Source: Aegilops tauschii subsp. strangulata (taxonomy: Eukaryota; Streptophyta; Magnoliopsida; Poales; Poaceae). From it: a stretch of 64,000 nucleotides of DNA. A program made the translations under genes and the position numbers. The DNA lies in assembly GCF_002575655.3 (NCBI RefSeq), contig NC_053037.3:206648243-206712242 (forward strand), given 5' to 3'. This document shows, one piece after another, positions 42,763 to 54,134 of the stretch; the first letter of the stretch is position 1; each line of letters opens with the position of its first letter. Under the pieces are notes generated by a model that searched no databases, was not told the DNA's origin, and saw only the letters and a program-made list of their open reading frames with translations.

Positions 42763-44030
42763 TGATGGGACGCTTTTAACTTGGCAGAGTCATATTGGTT
42801 GCATCTTTCATGTGGTGTCTAGCTTGCATTGCTTCTTATTTGTTGAAATGGTTTCTGCTTAGTTTACACAAACAATTCTGAATATGCCATGTCGTCCTTT
42901 TTTTGTATAATTCCATCCTAGAATCATCTGTTTGCCTTACATCAAAGTAGTGATTGTCAGTATCATGCACGAATGAGTTCTGAAGAGTGAATTTTATTGC
43001 TTTTTCTTGTCAGTTTTACTTGACAATTCAAAATCAATAAAGGGGAAGGAAGTTAGCAAGGCAGCGGATGATGGTGCTCCTTCCAAACGGAGGACGTCTA
43101 CCGATTCTACTCCTCCACCCCCCAAGATGATTTCCAAGACAACACATGCATAGACACTCAACGTAGCGGTGTTGATGATGAGCACGTCTCCCCTAGTGCA
43201 CCATCATAGGTGCTCCCTCTGGCTTGGCACTGTTATATGTGGTTGCATGTTATGTATGATGTCTAGCTTGTATTGCTTCTAATTTTGTTGAATTTCTTCT
43301 GCTTACTTCACACATTATACTCGTGAATAAGACACGTGTTCCTGTTTCTAGAACATACAATATCTGTCTATCACACCATGTTCTTACATCAAAGTACTAC
43401 TGTTGTGTAACCTGCAACAATCACTTATCATAAGACACGTTTGACTTGGGAGTGTGATCTAGGTTACAGCTCGCATTCTTTTCTAGCTTGTACTACTTCT
43501 AATTTGTTGAAATGGCACTTATAACGCGACAGTTTTAACTTGGTAGAGTGATATTCTTTGCATCTTTCTTATGGTGTCTAGCTTTCATTGCCTCTAATTG
43601 GTTGAAATGCCTTCTCCTTAGTTTACACATCATAAGCTGTGAATATGCAATGCTATGAATATGCAATGGCACTAATGACGAAAGACCTTTAACTTGGTAG
43701 TGTGATGTTTTTTACATCTTCCATATGATTTATTTCTTGTACTGCTTCACATTTGTTTAAACAACATTTATGATGAGACACTGTTAACTTGGCAGAGCGA
43801 TATTTGTAGCATCTTTCATATGGTGTCTACCTTCCATTGCATTGCTTCTAATTTAGTGAAATGTCTTCTTCTTAGTTTACACATCATAGTTCCGGTTATC
43901 TCATGTTGTCCTGTTTTTCGTACATTTTACATCCTCCTATCATGTGGTTGTCTAACATCAAAGTTCAGTTCGTCTGTATCACACATCAATTTGTTCTGAA
44001 GAACTAAATTGTTATTCTTTTTCTTTCCAG
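42763..44030. repeat. Intron of the Transposase_24-type gene made of repeated exon-intron blocks
   Basis: Phrases such as TGGTGTCTAGCTTGTATTGC, GAAATGCCTTCT-like text and TTAGTTTACACATTATA return many times from 37440 to 43900. One block still holds an exon-like part (about 43017-43209), whose frame is lost and whose end TCATAG|GTGCT has TAG where the sister copies have CAG. Confidence 0.6.
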
Positions 44031-44417
44031 CTTGACTTAACATGGCACAGAGAAAGAGGAAGCAACACAGAACGACAGGGAAAGGGAAGCGGAAGAATCC
44101 TGCAGATTCTGCTGGTACTGATGGTGCAATAGAAGGTCAAAGTCCAGTGGAAAATTGTACCGACAGGGTATCACGTGCTACACGAGCTCCAGAACAAGCC
44201 AAACAGAAACAAATAGCTTCCACCAAACAAGCAGAGACATCCCTAGTTGTTGCAACACCTTCCATAGTACCACCAGCTGCACGATTTACTCGTTGGTCAA
44301 CTCAGCTATCAGCACGTTCCCAAGCTCCCTTGCCACCTGACACTACTTCTGAAGCACTCTTGACACAAGATGAGTTGGCAAGATCAGATGAACTTTGTGA
44401 GCTTCAACAGCAAGAAG
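44031..44417 (+). pseudogene. Exon with basic N-terminal region of the Transposase_24-type gene
   Basis: It follows TTTCCAG and ends CAAGAAG before GTAGTT. The frame holds MAQRKRKQHRTTGKGKRKN (a likely nuclear localisation signal), a Thr/Pro/Ala-rich linker and LTQDELARSDELCELQQQEG. Its phase (1) fits the next exon exactly. Confidence 0.65.
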
Positions 44418-44513
44418 GTAGTTGCTGGAGTCAAGTTACAGTTCCATGCTTCTTTATATGTAGTCTCACAGTTTGATGTACACTAACACTTCCTACGTTT
44501 GTTGTTCGACTAG

Positions 44514-46345
44514 CACCTAGGCGCAAGAGGAAACAAACATCTGGGATAATGCTCGATAGGTTAACTAAATCTAGAGGAGGAAGAATGGAGATCCGTTTTG
44601 AGGCAGGTTTAAAAAGGCCACGTGATGCTACAGAGTCAGCCAAGTTAGTATCAGAGGCAGCGGTTGCTGTTAGGTGTCATGTACGTATCCTCCCAACATG
44701 GATTCAGTACAGGAATGACAAAGACGAAACCCAGTTCAACACCTTCCTCGACCATTTATCTGTAAGTATGGTTATGTATGGAAACTAGTAATATCGTCTT
44801 GCTCTGTCCAATACTTTCTAGGTTGCTGATAATGAGACTCCCATAATTTTCAACAGATGAGGTTCAAGTTGGATAGCCAAGATGATGCAACCAGACAAGC
44901 TTGCATCCATGTTTTCAAGTCTGCTCTATGATAGTATCCGTATAACTTGAGGAAAACTCACTTTGAAGGCAAGGCTAACAGTGAACTTGCCCAAACATCT
45001 CCAGTGGAAAATATATCGGATGAAGACTGGAGAGGCCTAGTTAAACACTAGTCCAATCCAAAGTATCAGGTACATTATATATATGTGATCAGATCACTTG
45101 TTGAAGTCCTATTTACGCATGTGCCACACAAATCTATCTTCTTGTAGGTGAACTGTTCAAAGAACAAGGCCAACCGTACGAAAGTGAAATTCCAACAGAC
45201 GACAGGATCTCGTAGCTATATTGCACACTGCGATGCTCTTGTAATTAGCTGTTGTTTCACTCTTTTCGCTGTACCATATTATCAGATCTATATTAACTTG
45301 TTCCAAATACAGAGGAAAGCCCGCAAGGACCAAAAAGTACCTGAACCAAATGCTATGGAAATCTTCAAGGACTGTCACACCAGCAAGACGAAGGGCATGA
45401 CTACACCATTGAAAGCCGTTGTTGTAAGTCCTTAATCCTCATGCCTTTTAACTACTACTTACTTTGACTCGTGCCTTGAACTGCATGGTTTGCAGCCAAT
45501 GTCTATTACTCTTTAAAATTTTATACACAATTGTCTTAGCGTAGCATTGCACCTTACAAGGTTTAAAAGAGAGGAGTGATGTTCCTTTGATCTTGACCTG
45601 TAATCTAGTTCCGTGCTGGACTTGCCCACACAACGTTACAATTGCCTGTTTGTCTGTTCTCAGTTGTTTTGTGATATGAATGATGTCATATTATGCTTAC
45701 CGTATTATAAACTTTGTCTCTTTATCCTTAGCTGTCAATACAATGTGAAGAAATAGAGAATACATTAGCCATGGTACATGGTCATATGTTTGGATCCTAC
45801 TTTTATTATGTACTTTGCAGTAAAATACAACTAATATTTTACATGGGTTCACCAGAATAAGTTCTGTATATAGACCAAAGCTATATTGTTTGGTTTTGCT
45901 GCCTCCTTAATATCTTCTGTTCTGGTACTAATGTAAAAACTCAACTTTTCAGCAAGCTATGGAAAAATTGGTGGAACCGCCACCTTCTGAAGGTGGCGAG
46001 GCAACTATAACCTCAATGTCAGCTCTTGCTGCAGTGGGTCAGTACCTGTCCACTAACAGTGCCAAAAGCACGTTCCTACATAATATTGGGTTGGTTTTTA
46101 AGGCAATCTCGTCCAAACTGCCTCATGATCAAGATATGCAAGCTCAAAACAATGTTATATCTGCGCTCTAGACACAAGTCTGTTCCCTAACAGAGAACCT
46201 TTTTGAAACAAGGACAGACATTGTTCGATGTCGTCAAGATATGCACAGTTTTGAAACCAGACTATCAGACATTTGCTATGTTGTTCAGGAGCCTAGGAGA
46301 AATGAAGGCAAAGGTTATGGTGCTCCATCGGACAATACGACATGA
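44514..46345 (+). pseudogene. Transposase_24 domain exons and C-terminus
   Basis: The exons are 44514-44761, 44857-45069, 45148-45240, 45313-45423 and 45953-46345. All have whole-codon lengths or matching phase and good GT-AG borders. Conserved parts are IMLDRLTKSRGGRMEIRFEAGLK (start), TRQACIHVF, NLRKTHFEGKANSEL, EDWRGLVKH, QQTTGSRSYIAH and MEIFKDCHTSKTKGM. In-frame stops: TGA TAG at 44929-44934, TAG at 45049-45051 and TAG at 46169-46171. Reading past the last one gives 57 more sensible codons to a TGA at 46343-46345. Confidence 0.75.
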
Positions 46346-46659
46346 AAACGTAACAGTCAGGTCAAATGAACTGAGCTTCTGAAATTCTGGTAGTGCATTT
46401 ATCTGCCAGGCTGTTAACTTCTATGCCAACCTTCCTTTTGTTTTATAGTTGTAAGTTGTTTTGTTGCGATACAAAATTTGTTCTTAACGTGCAGCCACCG
46501 GCTGAAGAAAACAACAAGCCATTTTTTATACTGTAGGGTGTTCCCTATATTTGCATTGGTGGCGATCTTTGATGCCTAGTGGATGTAATCCGTGCAATCA
46601 CCTTAATAGCCTAGCGTTAGTTTCGGGCTTATTTATTTCCTAGTCTTCTTTTTCCCTGG
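46346..46659. other. 3' untranslated and flanking sequence of the Transposase_24-type gene
   Basis: It is AT-rich, with no further ORF. It plausibly holds the 3' untranslated region; no clear AATAAA is singled out. Confidence 0.35.
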
Positions 46660-47828
46660 TTTTTAGTGGCCGCAACAACCATGGGCCATATACGGACCGT
46701 GGTAACCATGACCCTGCAACGGGCTATAAGATCCATGGGCCTCCTACGGGCCGTCTTTACATGGGCCTCCAACACGGCCGTAAAATCGGTGGGCCTCGGG
46801 CCGTCGGATAAATGGGTCTACATGGGCCGTAAACGAGCGTAATTGGTATCAACCCAGCATGGTAACGGGCCATTAACATGCCGGAGGACAGCAAAGGCTT
46901 AATTCTGTCACAGGCATAACGGGTCGTTAATGGGCCAGAATATAGGACGGGCTGGAAACGGCGCAACGGGGTAACAAGCCAGGAACAGGCCGACTCGTGC
47001 CACGGGCCGAATTTGGCCCATTAGGGGAACATGCCAGTAACGGTCGGAAGTAATCGAGGGTAGGAAAGGAGCCCAAGAACGTATGGGCTGTCAGTAGGCT
47101 AAAAGCTAACATGGGCTGGAAAAAACCCATGTGAATCATGGGCCGTTAAGGGTACAAAGAAATTTACTGTTTTTTCTGGGCTAGAGTCACCGTGGGCCTT
47201 TAAAGGGCCTAAAGATACGAAGGCCTCATATGGGCCGAAAGACGTCATGGGCCATACATGGGCCGAAAGTGAAACGGGCTGGTGTTATATTCGACGGCCC
47301 ACATGATGTTGTTGGGCCGATTTCGGGTAGGCCCTAACAGCTGTGTGTTACCGGGCCGTCAAATGGGCTATTTGCGAAGAGACCGTTAACAGGCTTTTCA
47401 TGGGCCAGCCCGCTAACTTTTGTCCAAGTCAAACGGGCCTGCCTTTGTAAGCTAAATTGGCCGGTGGTGGGTCATCGCACGTGTCTACATATCATAGGCG
47501 CCTATCTGACCCACTGACGAGCTGACACGTGTATCCTCCGGCCAATCAGAATTTTACATGTGGAAATTTCCCATTGGTCCGGGCTGTTAACGGGTTATCG
47601 GATCCAAAACCGGACAAGATAGCTTAACGGTGACCCGTTACGGTGGATGCCACGTGTCGGTCACCCTTGACGAAAGCACTACTGTGATGCACGATTTATC
47701 GTCATGGAAGTGGACACTTCCGTGATGATAATTTTGGTAATGTCATGGAACACTTCTATGACAACACAGGTATGACTATCTTGATTCTATCATAAAATCG
47801 TCATGGAAGTGTCTTTTTTTGCAGTGAC
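46660..47828. mobile_element. Right end of a GGGCC-rich DNA transposon
   Basis: Dozens of TGGGCC, ACGGGCC and CGTTAA motifs fill 46660-47470. On the minus strand the right terminus reads CACTGCAAAAAAAGACACTT (47809-47828). The CACT start suggests CACTA, but the repeat pattern could also fit a Mutator-like family. No matching left terminus is found, so the element is truncated or the left border is diverged. The inner text CACGTGTCGG/CCACGTGTC carries G-box-like motifs. Confidence 0.6.
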
Positions 47829-47901
47829 TACCGGCACCGACAGAAGACAAGCGACGTTATGATCTACGTCGTCACCCATACCGAGCACCGCTTCGGAGGC
47901 C

Positions 47902-48276
47902 ATGGCGTGGGCCCAACTCCTGTTAAGATTTCTGCCGGTAGCCGATCAGATGGATGAGTGGAGAGCCACCATTCAGAGTTTGATTGGTTTCGCCGAGGCA
48001 GGAGGATCACAGCGAGGGGGCCCGTCACGGCCTCCACAGGCGGAGACAACGGCCCGAGCTGCTGGACGTCCCAAGGAGGCCACCCCCACGGTGCAATTCC
48101 CTCCACGGCAGCCATCGCAGGGACCGCGGACAGAGCCATGCGACAAAGAATCGGACGATGTCTCGATGGCTTCATTCAACCCACGAGCGCGACGGGACCA
48201 GTGGCGAGTCCTAGAAGACAGGCGGAGGGAAGACGCGCACGTCACCATCGAACGGCGCCGCGACACTCGCCACTAG
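47902..48276 (+). CDS. N-terminal gag fragment (Tat type)
   Basis: The 124-residue ORF from MAWAQLLLRFLPVADQMDEW to a TAG after RRRDTRH has a Pro/Arg-rich middle, as usual before the Gypsy gag core. The frame runs on past the stop to 48390. Confidence 0.6.
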   Translation: MAWAQLLLRFLPVADQMDEWRATIQSLIGFAEAGGSQRGGPSRPPQAETTARAAGRPKEATPTVQFPPRQPSQGPRTEPCDKESDDVSMASFNPRARRDQWRVLEDRRREDAHVTIERRRDTRH

Positions 48277-48390
48277 TCTGATAGACGCAATGGCCCCGAC
48301 ATCGATGAGCCCACGCTCGGTGAAGGTGGGTACCTACCTTTCGAGGTTGGGTGCCCTGCCTTCACTCGTGAGTTGCAGCAAGTCTGTGGG

Positions 48391-49989
48391 TGATATGTCT
48401 CCTACGTATCTATACTTTTTGATTGCTCCATGCTATTATATATTCTGTTTTGGATGTTTAATGGGCTTTATTATACACTTTTATATTATTTTATGGACTA
48501 ACCTATTTACCCAAGGCCCAGTGCAAATTGCTGTTTTTGCCTATTTCAGTGTTTCGCAGAAAAAGAATATCAAACGAAGTCCAAACGGAATGAAACCTTT
48601 GGTAGCGTGATTTTTGGAACAAACGTGATCCCGAGGACTTGGAGTGGACGTCAAGCAATCAACGAGGAGGCCACGAGGTAGGGGGCGCGCCTACCCCCCC
48701 GGGCGCGCCTACCCCCCCGGGCGCGCCCTCCACCCTCGTGGGCCCCTCGTGGCTCCACCGACCTACTTCTTCCTCCGATACATACCTACGTACCCTGAAA
48801 CCATCGAGGAGCACCATGAAAACCTAATTCCACCGCCGCAACCTTCTGACCTCGTGAGATCCCATCTTGGGGCCTTTTCCGGCGCTCCGCCGTAGGGGGC
48901 ATCGATCACGGAGGGCTTCTACATCAACACCATAGCATCTCCGATGATGTGTGAGTAGTTTACCACAAACCTTCGGGTCCATAGTTATTAGCTAGATGGC
49001 TTCTTCTCTCTCTTTGGATCTCAATACAAAGTTCACCTCGATCTTCTTGGAGATCTATTTGATGTAACTCTTTTTGCGGTGTGTTTGTCGAGATCCGATG
49101 AATTGTGGGTTTATGATCAAGATTATCTATGAACAATATTTGAATCTTCTCTGAATTCTTTTATGTATGATTGGTTATCTTTGCAAGTCTCTTCGAATTA
49201 TCAGTTTGGTTTGGCCTACTAGATTGATCTTTCTTGCAATGGGAGAAGTGCTTAGCTTTGGGTTCAATCGTGTGGTGCTCGATCCCAGTGACAGTAGGGG
49301 AAACGACACTTATTGTATTGTTGCCATCGAGGATAAAAAGATGGGGTTTATATCATATTGCTTGAGTTTATCCCTCTACATCATGTCATCTTGCCTAATG
49401 CGTTACTCTGTTCTTATGAACTTAATACTCTAGATGCACGCTGGTTAGCGGTCGATGTGTGGAGTAATAGTAGTAGATGCAGGCAGGAGTCGGTCTACTT
49501 GTCACGGACATGATGCCTATATACATGATCATGCCTAGATATTCTCATAATTATGCACTTTCCTATGTATTGCTCGACAGTAATTTGTTCACCCACCGTA
49601 ATACTTATGCTATCTTGAGAGAAGCCACTAGTGAAGCCTATGGCCCCCGGGTCTATTCTCCATCATATTAATCTCCCGTCAACAAGCTATTTCTGGCGCC
49701 ATTTATTTTGCAATCTTTACTTTTAATCTTTATCGTAAAAATACCGAAAATATTATCTTATCATCTCTATGAGATCTCACTTTTGCAAGTGGCCGTGAAG
49801 GGATTGACAACCCCTTTATCGCGTTGGTGAAAGGTTCTTATTTGTTTGTGTAGGTACGAGGGACTTGCGTGTGTCCTCCTACTAGAATGATACCTTGGTT
49901 CTCAAAAACTGAGGGAAATACTATGCAACTTTGCTGCATCACCCTTTCCTCTTCAAGGGAAAAACCAACACAGTGCTCAAGAGGTAGCA
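48391..49989 (+). repeat. 5' LTR of the gag-less element (1599 bp)
   Basis: It runs from TGATATGTCTCCTACGTATC to GAGGTAGCA. The GC-rich stem upstream of the promoter is expanded here by a repeated GGGCGCGCCTACCCCCCC unit (about 48683-48727). Confidence 0.87.
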
Positions 49990-50000
49990 AGAAGGATTTC

Positions 50001-50018
50001 TGGCGCCGTTGCCGGGGA
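50001..50018 (+). other. Primer-binding site, tRNA-Asp type
   Basis: TGGCGCCGTTGCCGGGGA follows the LTR after 11 bases (AGAAGGATTTC). This form is known for Athila-type elements and pairs with the 3' end of tRNA-Asp. Confidence 0.8.
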
Positions 50019-52228
50019 GTCTACGCACAAGTCAAGACATACAAAATTTGATGGATCATGGAAGAAGGAGTGGAAAGAGCCTAAGCTTGGGGATGCCCAA
50101 GGCACCCCAAGGTAAATCCATGTACACCAAAAAGCCAAAGCTTGGGGATGCCACGGAAGGCATCCCCTCTTTTGTCTTCGTCCATCGGTAACTTTACTTG
50201 GAGCTATATTTTTATTCACCACATGATATGTGTTTTGCTGGGAGCGTCTTGTATGATTTGAGTCTTTGCTTTTTAGTTCACCACAATCATCCTTGTTGTA
50301 CACACCTTTTGGGAGGGACACACATTAATCGGAATTTGTTAGAATACTAATTGTGCTTCACTTATATATTTTGAGCTATATAGTTTTTGCTCCAGTCCTT
50401 CACTTATATCTTTTAGAGCATGGTAGTGGTTCTATTTTGATAGGAATATTTGATCTCTCGTGCTTCACTTATATTATTTTGAGAGTCCTTTAGAACATCA
50501 TGGTAGTTTGCTTTGGTTATAAAATTAGTCCTAATATGATAGGCATCCAAGATTAGTATAATAAAAACTTTCATATAAGTGCTTTGAATACCAAGAGAAA
50601 TTTCATACTTGATGATTGTTTTGAAATATGGAGGTAGTGATATTAAAGTTGTGCTAGTTGAGTAGTTGTGAATTTGAGAAATACTTGTGTTGAAGTTTGC
50701 AAGTCCCGTAGCATGCATGTATGGTAAACGTTGTGTAACAAATTTGAAACATGAGGTTTTCTTTGATTGTCATCCTTATGAGTGGCGGTCGAGGACGAGC
50801 GATGGTCTTTTCCTACCAATCTATCCCCCTCGGAGCATGCGCGTAGTGCTTGGTTTTTGATGACTTGTAGATTTTTGCAATAAGTATGTGAGTTCTTTAT
50901 GACTAATGTTGAGTCCATGGATTATACGCACTCTCAACCTTCCATCATTGCTAGCCTCTTCGGTACTGTGCATTGCCCTTTCTCACCTTGAGAGTTGGTG
51001 CAAACTTTGCCGGTGCATCCAAACCCCGTGATACAATACGCTCTATCACACATAAACCGCCTTATATCTTCCTCAAAACAGCCACCAAACCTACCTATTA
51101 TGGCATTTCCATAGCCATTCCGAGATATATTGCCATGCAACTTTCCACCGTTCCGTTTATTATGACACGCATCATCATTGTCATATTGCCTTGCATGATC
51201 ATGTAGTTGACATCGTATTTGTGGCAAAGCCACCATGCATATTATTTTATACATGTCACTCATGAGTCATTGTCCATCCCGGTACAACGCCAGAGGCATT
51301 CATATAGAGTCATATTTTGTTCTAGTATTGAGTTGTAATCATTGAGTTGTAAATGAATAGAAGTGTGATGATCATCATTAATAGAGCATTGTCCCAAAAA
51401 ATGAGACATGCCAAATAAAAAGAAGGCCCAAAAAATAAAATAAAAATAAAAAGGGGCAATGCTACTATCCTTTTTTCCACACTTGTGCTTCAAAGTAGCA
51501 CCATGATCTTTATGATCGAGAGTCTCTTGTTTTGTCTCTTTCATAAACTAGTGGGAATTTTTCATTATAGAACTTGGCTTGTATATTCCAAGAATGGGCT
51601 TCCTCAAATGCCCTAGGTCTTCGTGAGCAAGCAAGTTGGATGCACACCCACTTAGTTTCTTTTGTTGAGCTTTCATATATTTATAGCTCTACTGCATCCG
51701 TTGCATGGCAATCCCTACTCCTTGCATTGACATCAATTGATGGGCATCTCCCTAGCCCGTTGATTAGCCACGTAAATGTGAGACTTTCTCCTTTTTTGTC
51801 TTCTCCACGCAACCCCCATCATTATATTCTATTCCAGCCATAGTGCTATGTCCATAGCTCATGCTCATGTATTGCGTGAAAGTTGAAAAAAGTTTGAGAT
51901 TACAAAAGTATGAAACAATTGCTTGGCTTGTCATCAGGGTTGTGCATGATGAGAGCATTCTTGTGTGACGAAAATGGAGCATGACCAAACTATATGATTT
52001 TGTAGGGATGAACTTTATTTGGCCATATTATTTTGAGAAGACATAATTGCTTAGTTAGTATGCTTGAAGTATTATTATTTTTATGTCAATATTAAACTTT
52101 TATCTTGAATCTTTCAGATCTGAACATTCATGCCACGATAAAAAAAATTACATTGAAGAATATGCTAGGTAGCATTCCACATCAAAAATTCTGTTTTTAT
52201 CATTTACCTACTCGAGGACGAGCAGGAA
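50019..52228 (+). other. Non-coding interior of the gag-less element
   Basis: There are no supported genes. The order of sequence blocks is the same as in 31690-33868 of the gag-only element, with many small differences. Confidence 0.65.
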
Positions 52229-52245
52229 TTAAGCTTGGGGATGCT

Positions 52246-53820
52246 TGATACGTCTCCAACGTATCTATACTTTTTGATTGCTCCATACTATTATATATTC
52301 TGTTTTGGATGTTTAATGGGCTTTATTATACACTTTTATATTATTTTTGGGACTAACCTATTAACCGAAGGCCCAGTGCAAATTGTTGTTTTTTTGCCTA
52401 TTTCAGTGTTTCGCAAAAAAAGGATATCAAACGGAGTCCAAACGGAATGAAACCTTCGGGAGCGTGATTTTTGGAACAAACGTGATCTAGAGGACTTGGA
52501 GTGGGTGTCAAGCAATCAACGAGGAGGCCACGAGGCAGGGGGCGCGCCTACCCCCCCTGGGCGCGACCTCCACCCTCGTGGCTCCACCGACCTACTTCTT
52601 CCTCCTATATATACCTACGTACCCCGAAACCATCGAGGAGAACCATGAAAACCTAATTCCACCGCCGCAACCTTCTGTACCCGTGAGATCCCATCTTGGG
52701 GCATTTTCCGGCGCTCCGCCGGAGGGGGCATCGATCACGGAGGGCTTCTACATCAACACCATAGCCTCTCCGATGATGTGTGAGTAGTTTACCACAGACC
52801 TTTGGGTCCATAGTTATTAGCTAGATGGCTTCTTCTCTCTCTTTGGATCTCAATACAAAGTTCTCCTCGATCTTCTTGGAGATCTATATGATGTAACTCT
52901 TTTTGTGGTGTGTTTGTCGAGATCCGATGAGTGTGGGTTTATGATCAAGATTATCTATGAACAATATTTGAAACTTCTCTGAATTCTTTTATGTATGATT
53001 GGTTATCTTTGCAAGTCTCTTCGAATTATCAGTTTGGTTTGGCCTACTAGATTGATCTTTCTTGAAATGGGAGAAGTGCTTAGCTTTGGGTTCAATCATG
53101 CGGTGCTCGATCTCAGTGACAGTAGGGGAAACGACACGTATTGTATTGTTGCCATCGAGGATAAAAAGATGGGGTTTATATCATATTGCTTGAGTTTATC
53201 CCTCTACATCATGTCATCTTGCCTAATGCGTTACTCTGTTCTTATGAACTTAATACTCTAGATGCATGCTGGATAGCGGTCGATGTGTGGAGTAATAGTA
53301 GTAGATGAAAGGCAGGAGTCGGTCTACTTGTCACGGACGTGATGCCTATATACATGATCATGCCTAGATATTCTCATAATTATGCACTTTCCTATCAATT
53401 GCTCGGCAGTAATTTGTTCACCCACCGTAATACTTATGCTATCCTGAGAGAAGCCACTAGTGAAACCTATGGGCCCCGAGTCTATTCTCCATCATATTAA
53501 TCTCCCGTCAGCAAGCTATTTCTGGCGCCGTTTATTTTGCAATCTTTACTTTTAATCTTTATCATAAAAATACCAAAAATATTATCTTATCATATCTATC
53601 AGATCTCACTTTTGCAAGTGGCCGTGAAGGGATTGACAACCCCTTTATCACGTTGGGTGCAAGGTTCTTATTTGTTTGTGTAGGTGCGAGGGACTTGCGT
53701 GTGGCCTCCTACTGGATTGATACCTTGATTCTCAAAAACTGAGGGAAATACTTACGCTCCTTTGTTGCATCACCCTTTCCTCTTCAAGGAAAAAACCTAC
53801 GCAGTGCTCAAGAGGTGGCA
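52246..53820 (+). repeat. 3' LTR of the gag-less element (1575 bp)
   Basis: It starts TGATACGTCTCC after the polypurine tract at 52229-52245 and ends GAGGTGGCA before GTGGG. It differs from the 5' LTR by single bases and small indels, mainly in the GC-rich stem. Confidence 0.87.
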
Positions 53821-53894
53821 GTGGGCCATCTACTCGTACGTTCAAGCCAGAAATACTAGAGAAGTACGATGGGAGACTAAACCCGGCAGAGTTC

Positions 53895-54119
53895 TTGAGC
53901 ATCTACACCATCGTTGTTCAAGCTGCCGGGGGAGGAGACGAGAAGGTGTTCACCAACTACTTCCCTTTGGCACTCAAGCCAAATGTGCGGTCTTCGTTGA
54001 TGCACCTGCCGGAGAACTCCATTTTGACCCGGGCTGACTTGTGCCATGAGTTTGTTGGCGCCTTCACCGGCAGCCATCAAGAACCAAGGAGGCCGAGCGA
54101 CTTGCAGCTCCTCCCGTAG
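53895..54119 (+). CDS. Gag core fragment (Tat type)
   Basis: The frame starts inside the gag core (SIYTIVVQAAGGGDEKVFTN; the ATG replaces a Leu codon by chance position) and continues to RPSDLQLLP and a TAG at 54117-54119. It is in frame with the part left of the inserted element and with 54135-54739. Confidence 0.65.
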   Translation: MSIYTIVVQAAGGGDEKVFTNYFPLALKPNVRSSLMHLPENSILTRADLCHEFVGAFTGSHQEPRRPSDLQLLP

Positions 54120-54134
54120 AAGGAAGGAGAAAGT

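Larger units (their letters stand above)
36229..46345 (+). pseudogene. Multi-exon Transposase_24 (Ptta/En/Spm-type) gene, decayed
   Basis: The 3' exons are clear, with GT-AG borders and matching phases: 44031-44417, 44514-44761, 44857-45069, 45148-45240, 45313-45423 and 45953-46345. They encode a basic stretch (MAQRKRKQHRTTGKGKRKN), then RRKRKQTSGIMLDRLTKSRGG and the domain pattern EDWRGLVKH...NPKYQ, NKANRTKVKFQQTTGSRSY and ECH-like KDCHTSKTKGMT. This matches plant Transposase_24 domain proteins. Upstream exons are likely at 36229-36496, 37251-37420, to 38047, and about 43017-43209. Stops lie at 44929-44934 (TGA TAG), 45049-45051, 46169-46171 and in the 5' exons. All but possibly one fit C-to-T or G-to-A change. 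A CACTA element and a LINE piece sit in introns. Role unknown; it may be a former host gene or an old transposon gene. Confidence 0.7.
48391..53820 (+). mobile_element. Gag-less non-autonomous Athila-type LTR element (5.4 kb)
   Basis: LTRs at 48391-49989 and 52246-53820 flank a 2.25-kb interior with a perfect-looking primer site and polypurine tract but no ORF. GTGGG is duplicated at 48386-48390 and 53821-53825. Compared with 28640-35446, the interior jumps from the primer region (GTCAAGACATAC, about 50030) straight to sequence that lies after the gag remnant there (TTTGATGG, about 31690). It inserted into the Tat-type gag and is therefore younger than it. Confidence 0.92.
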
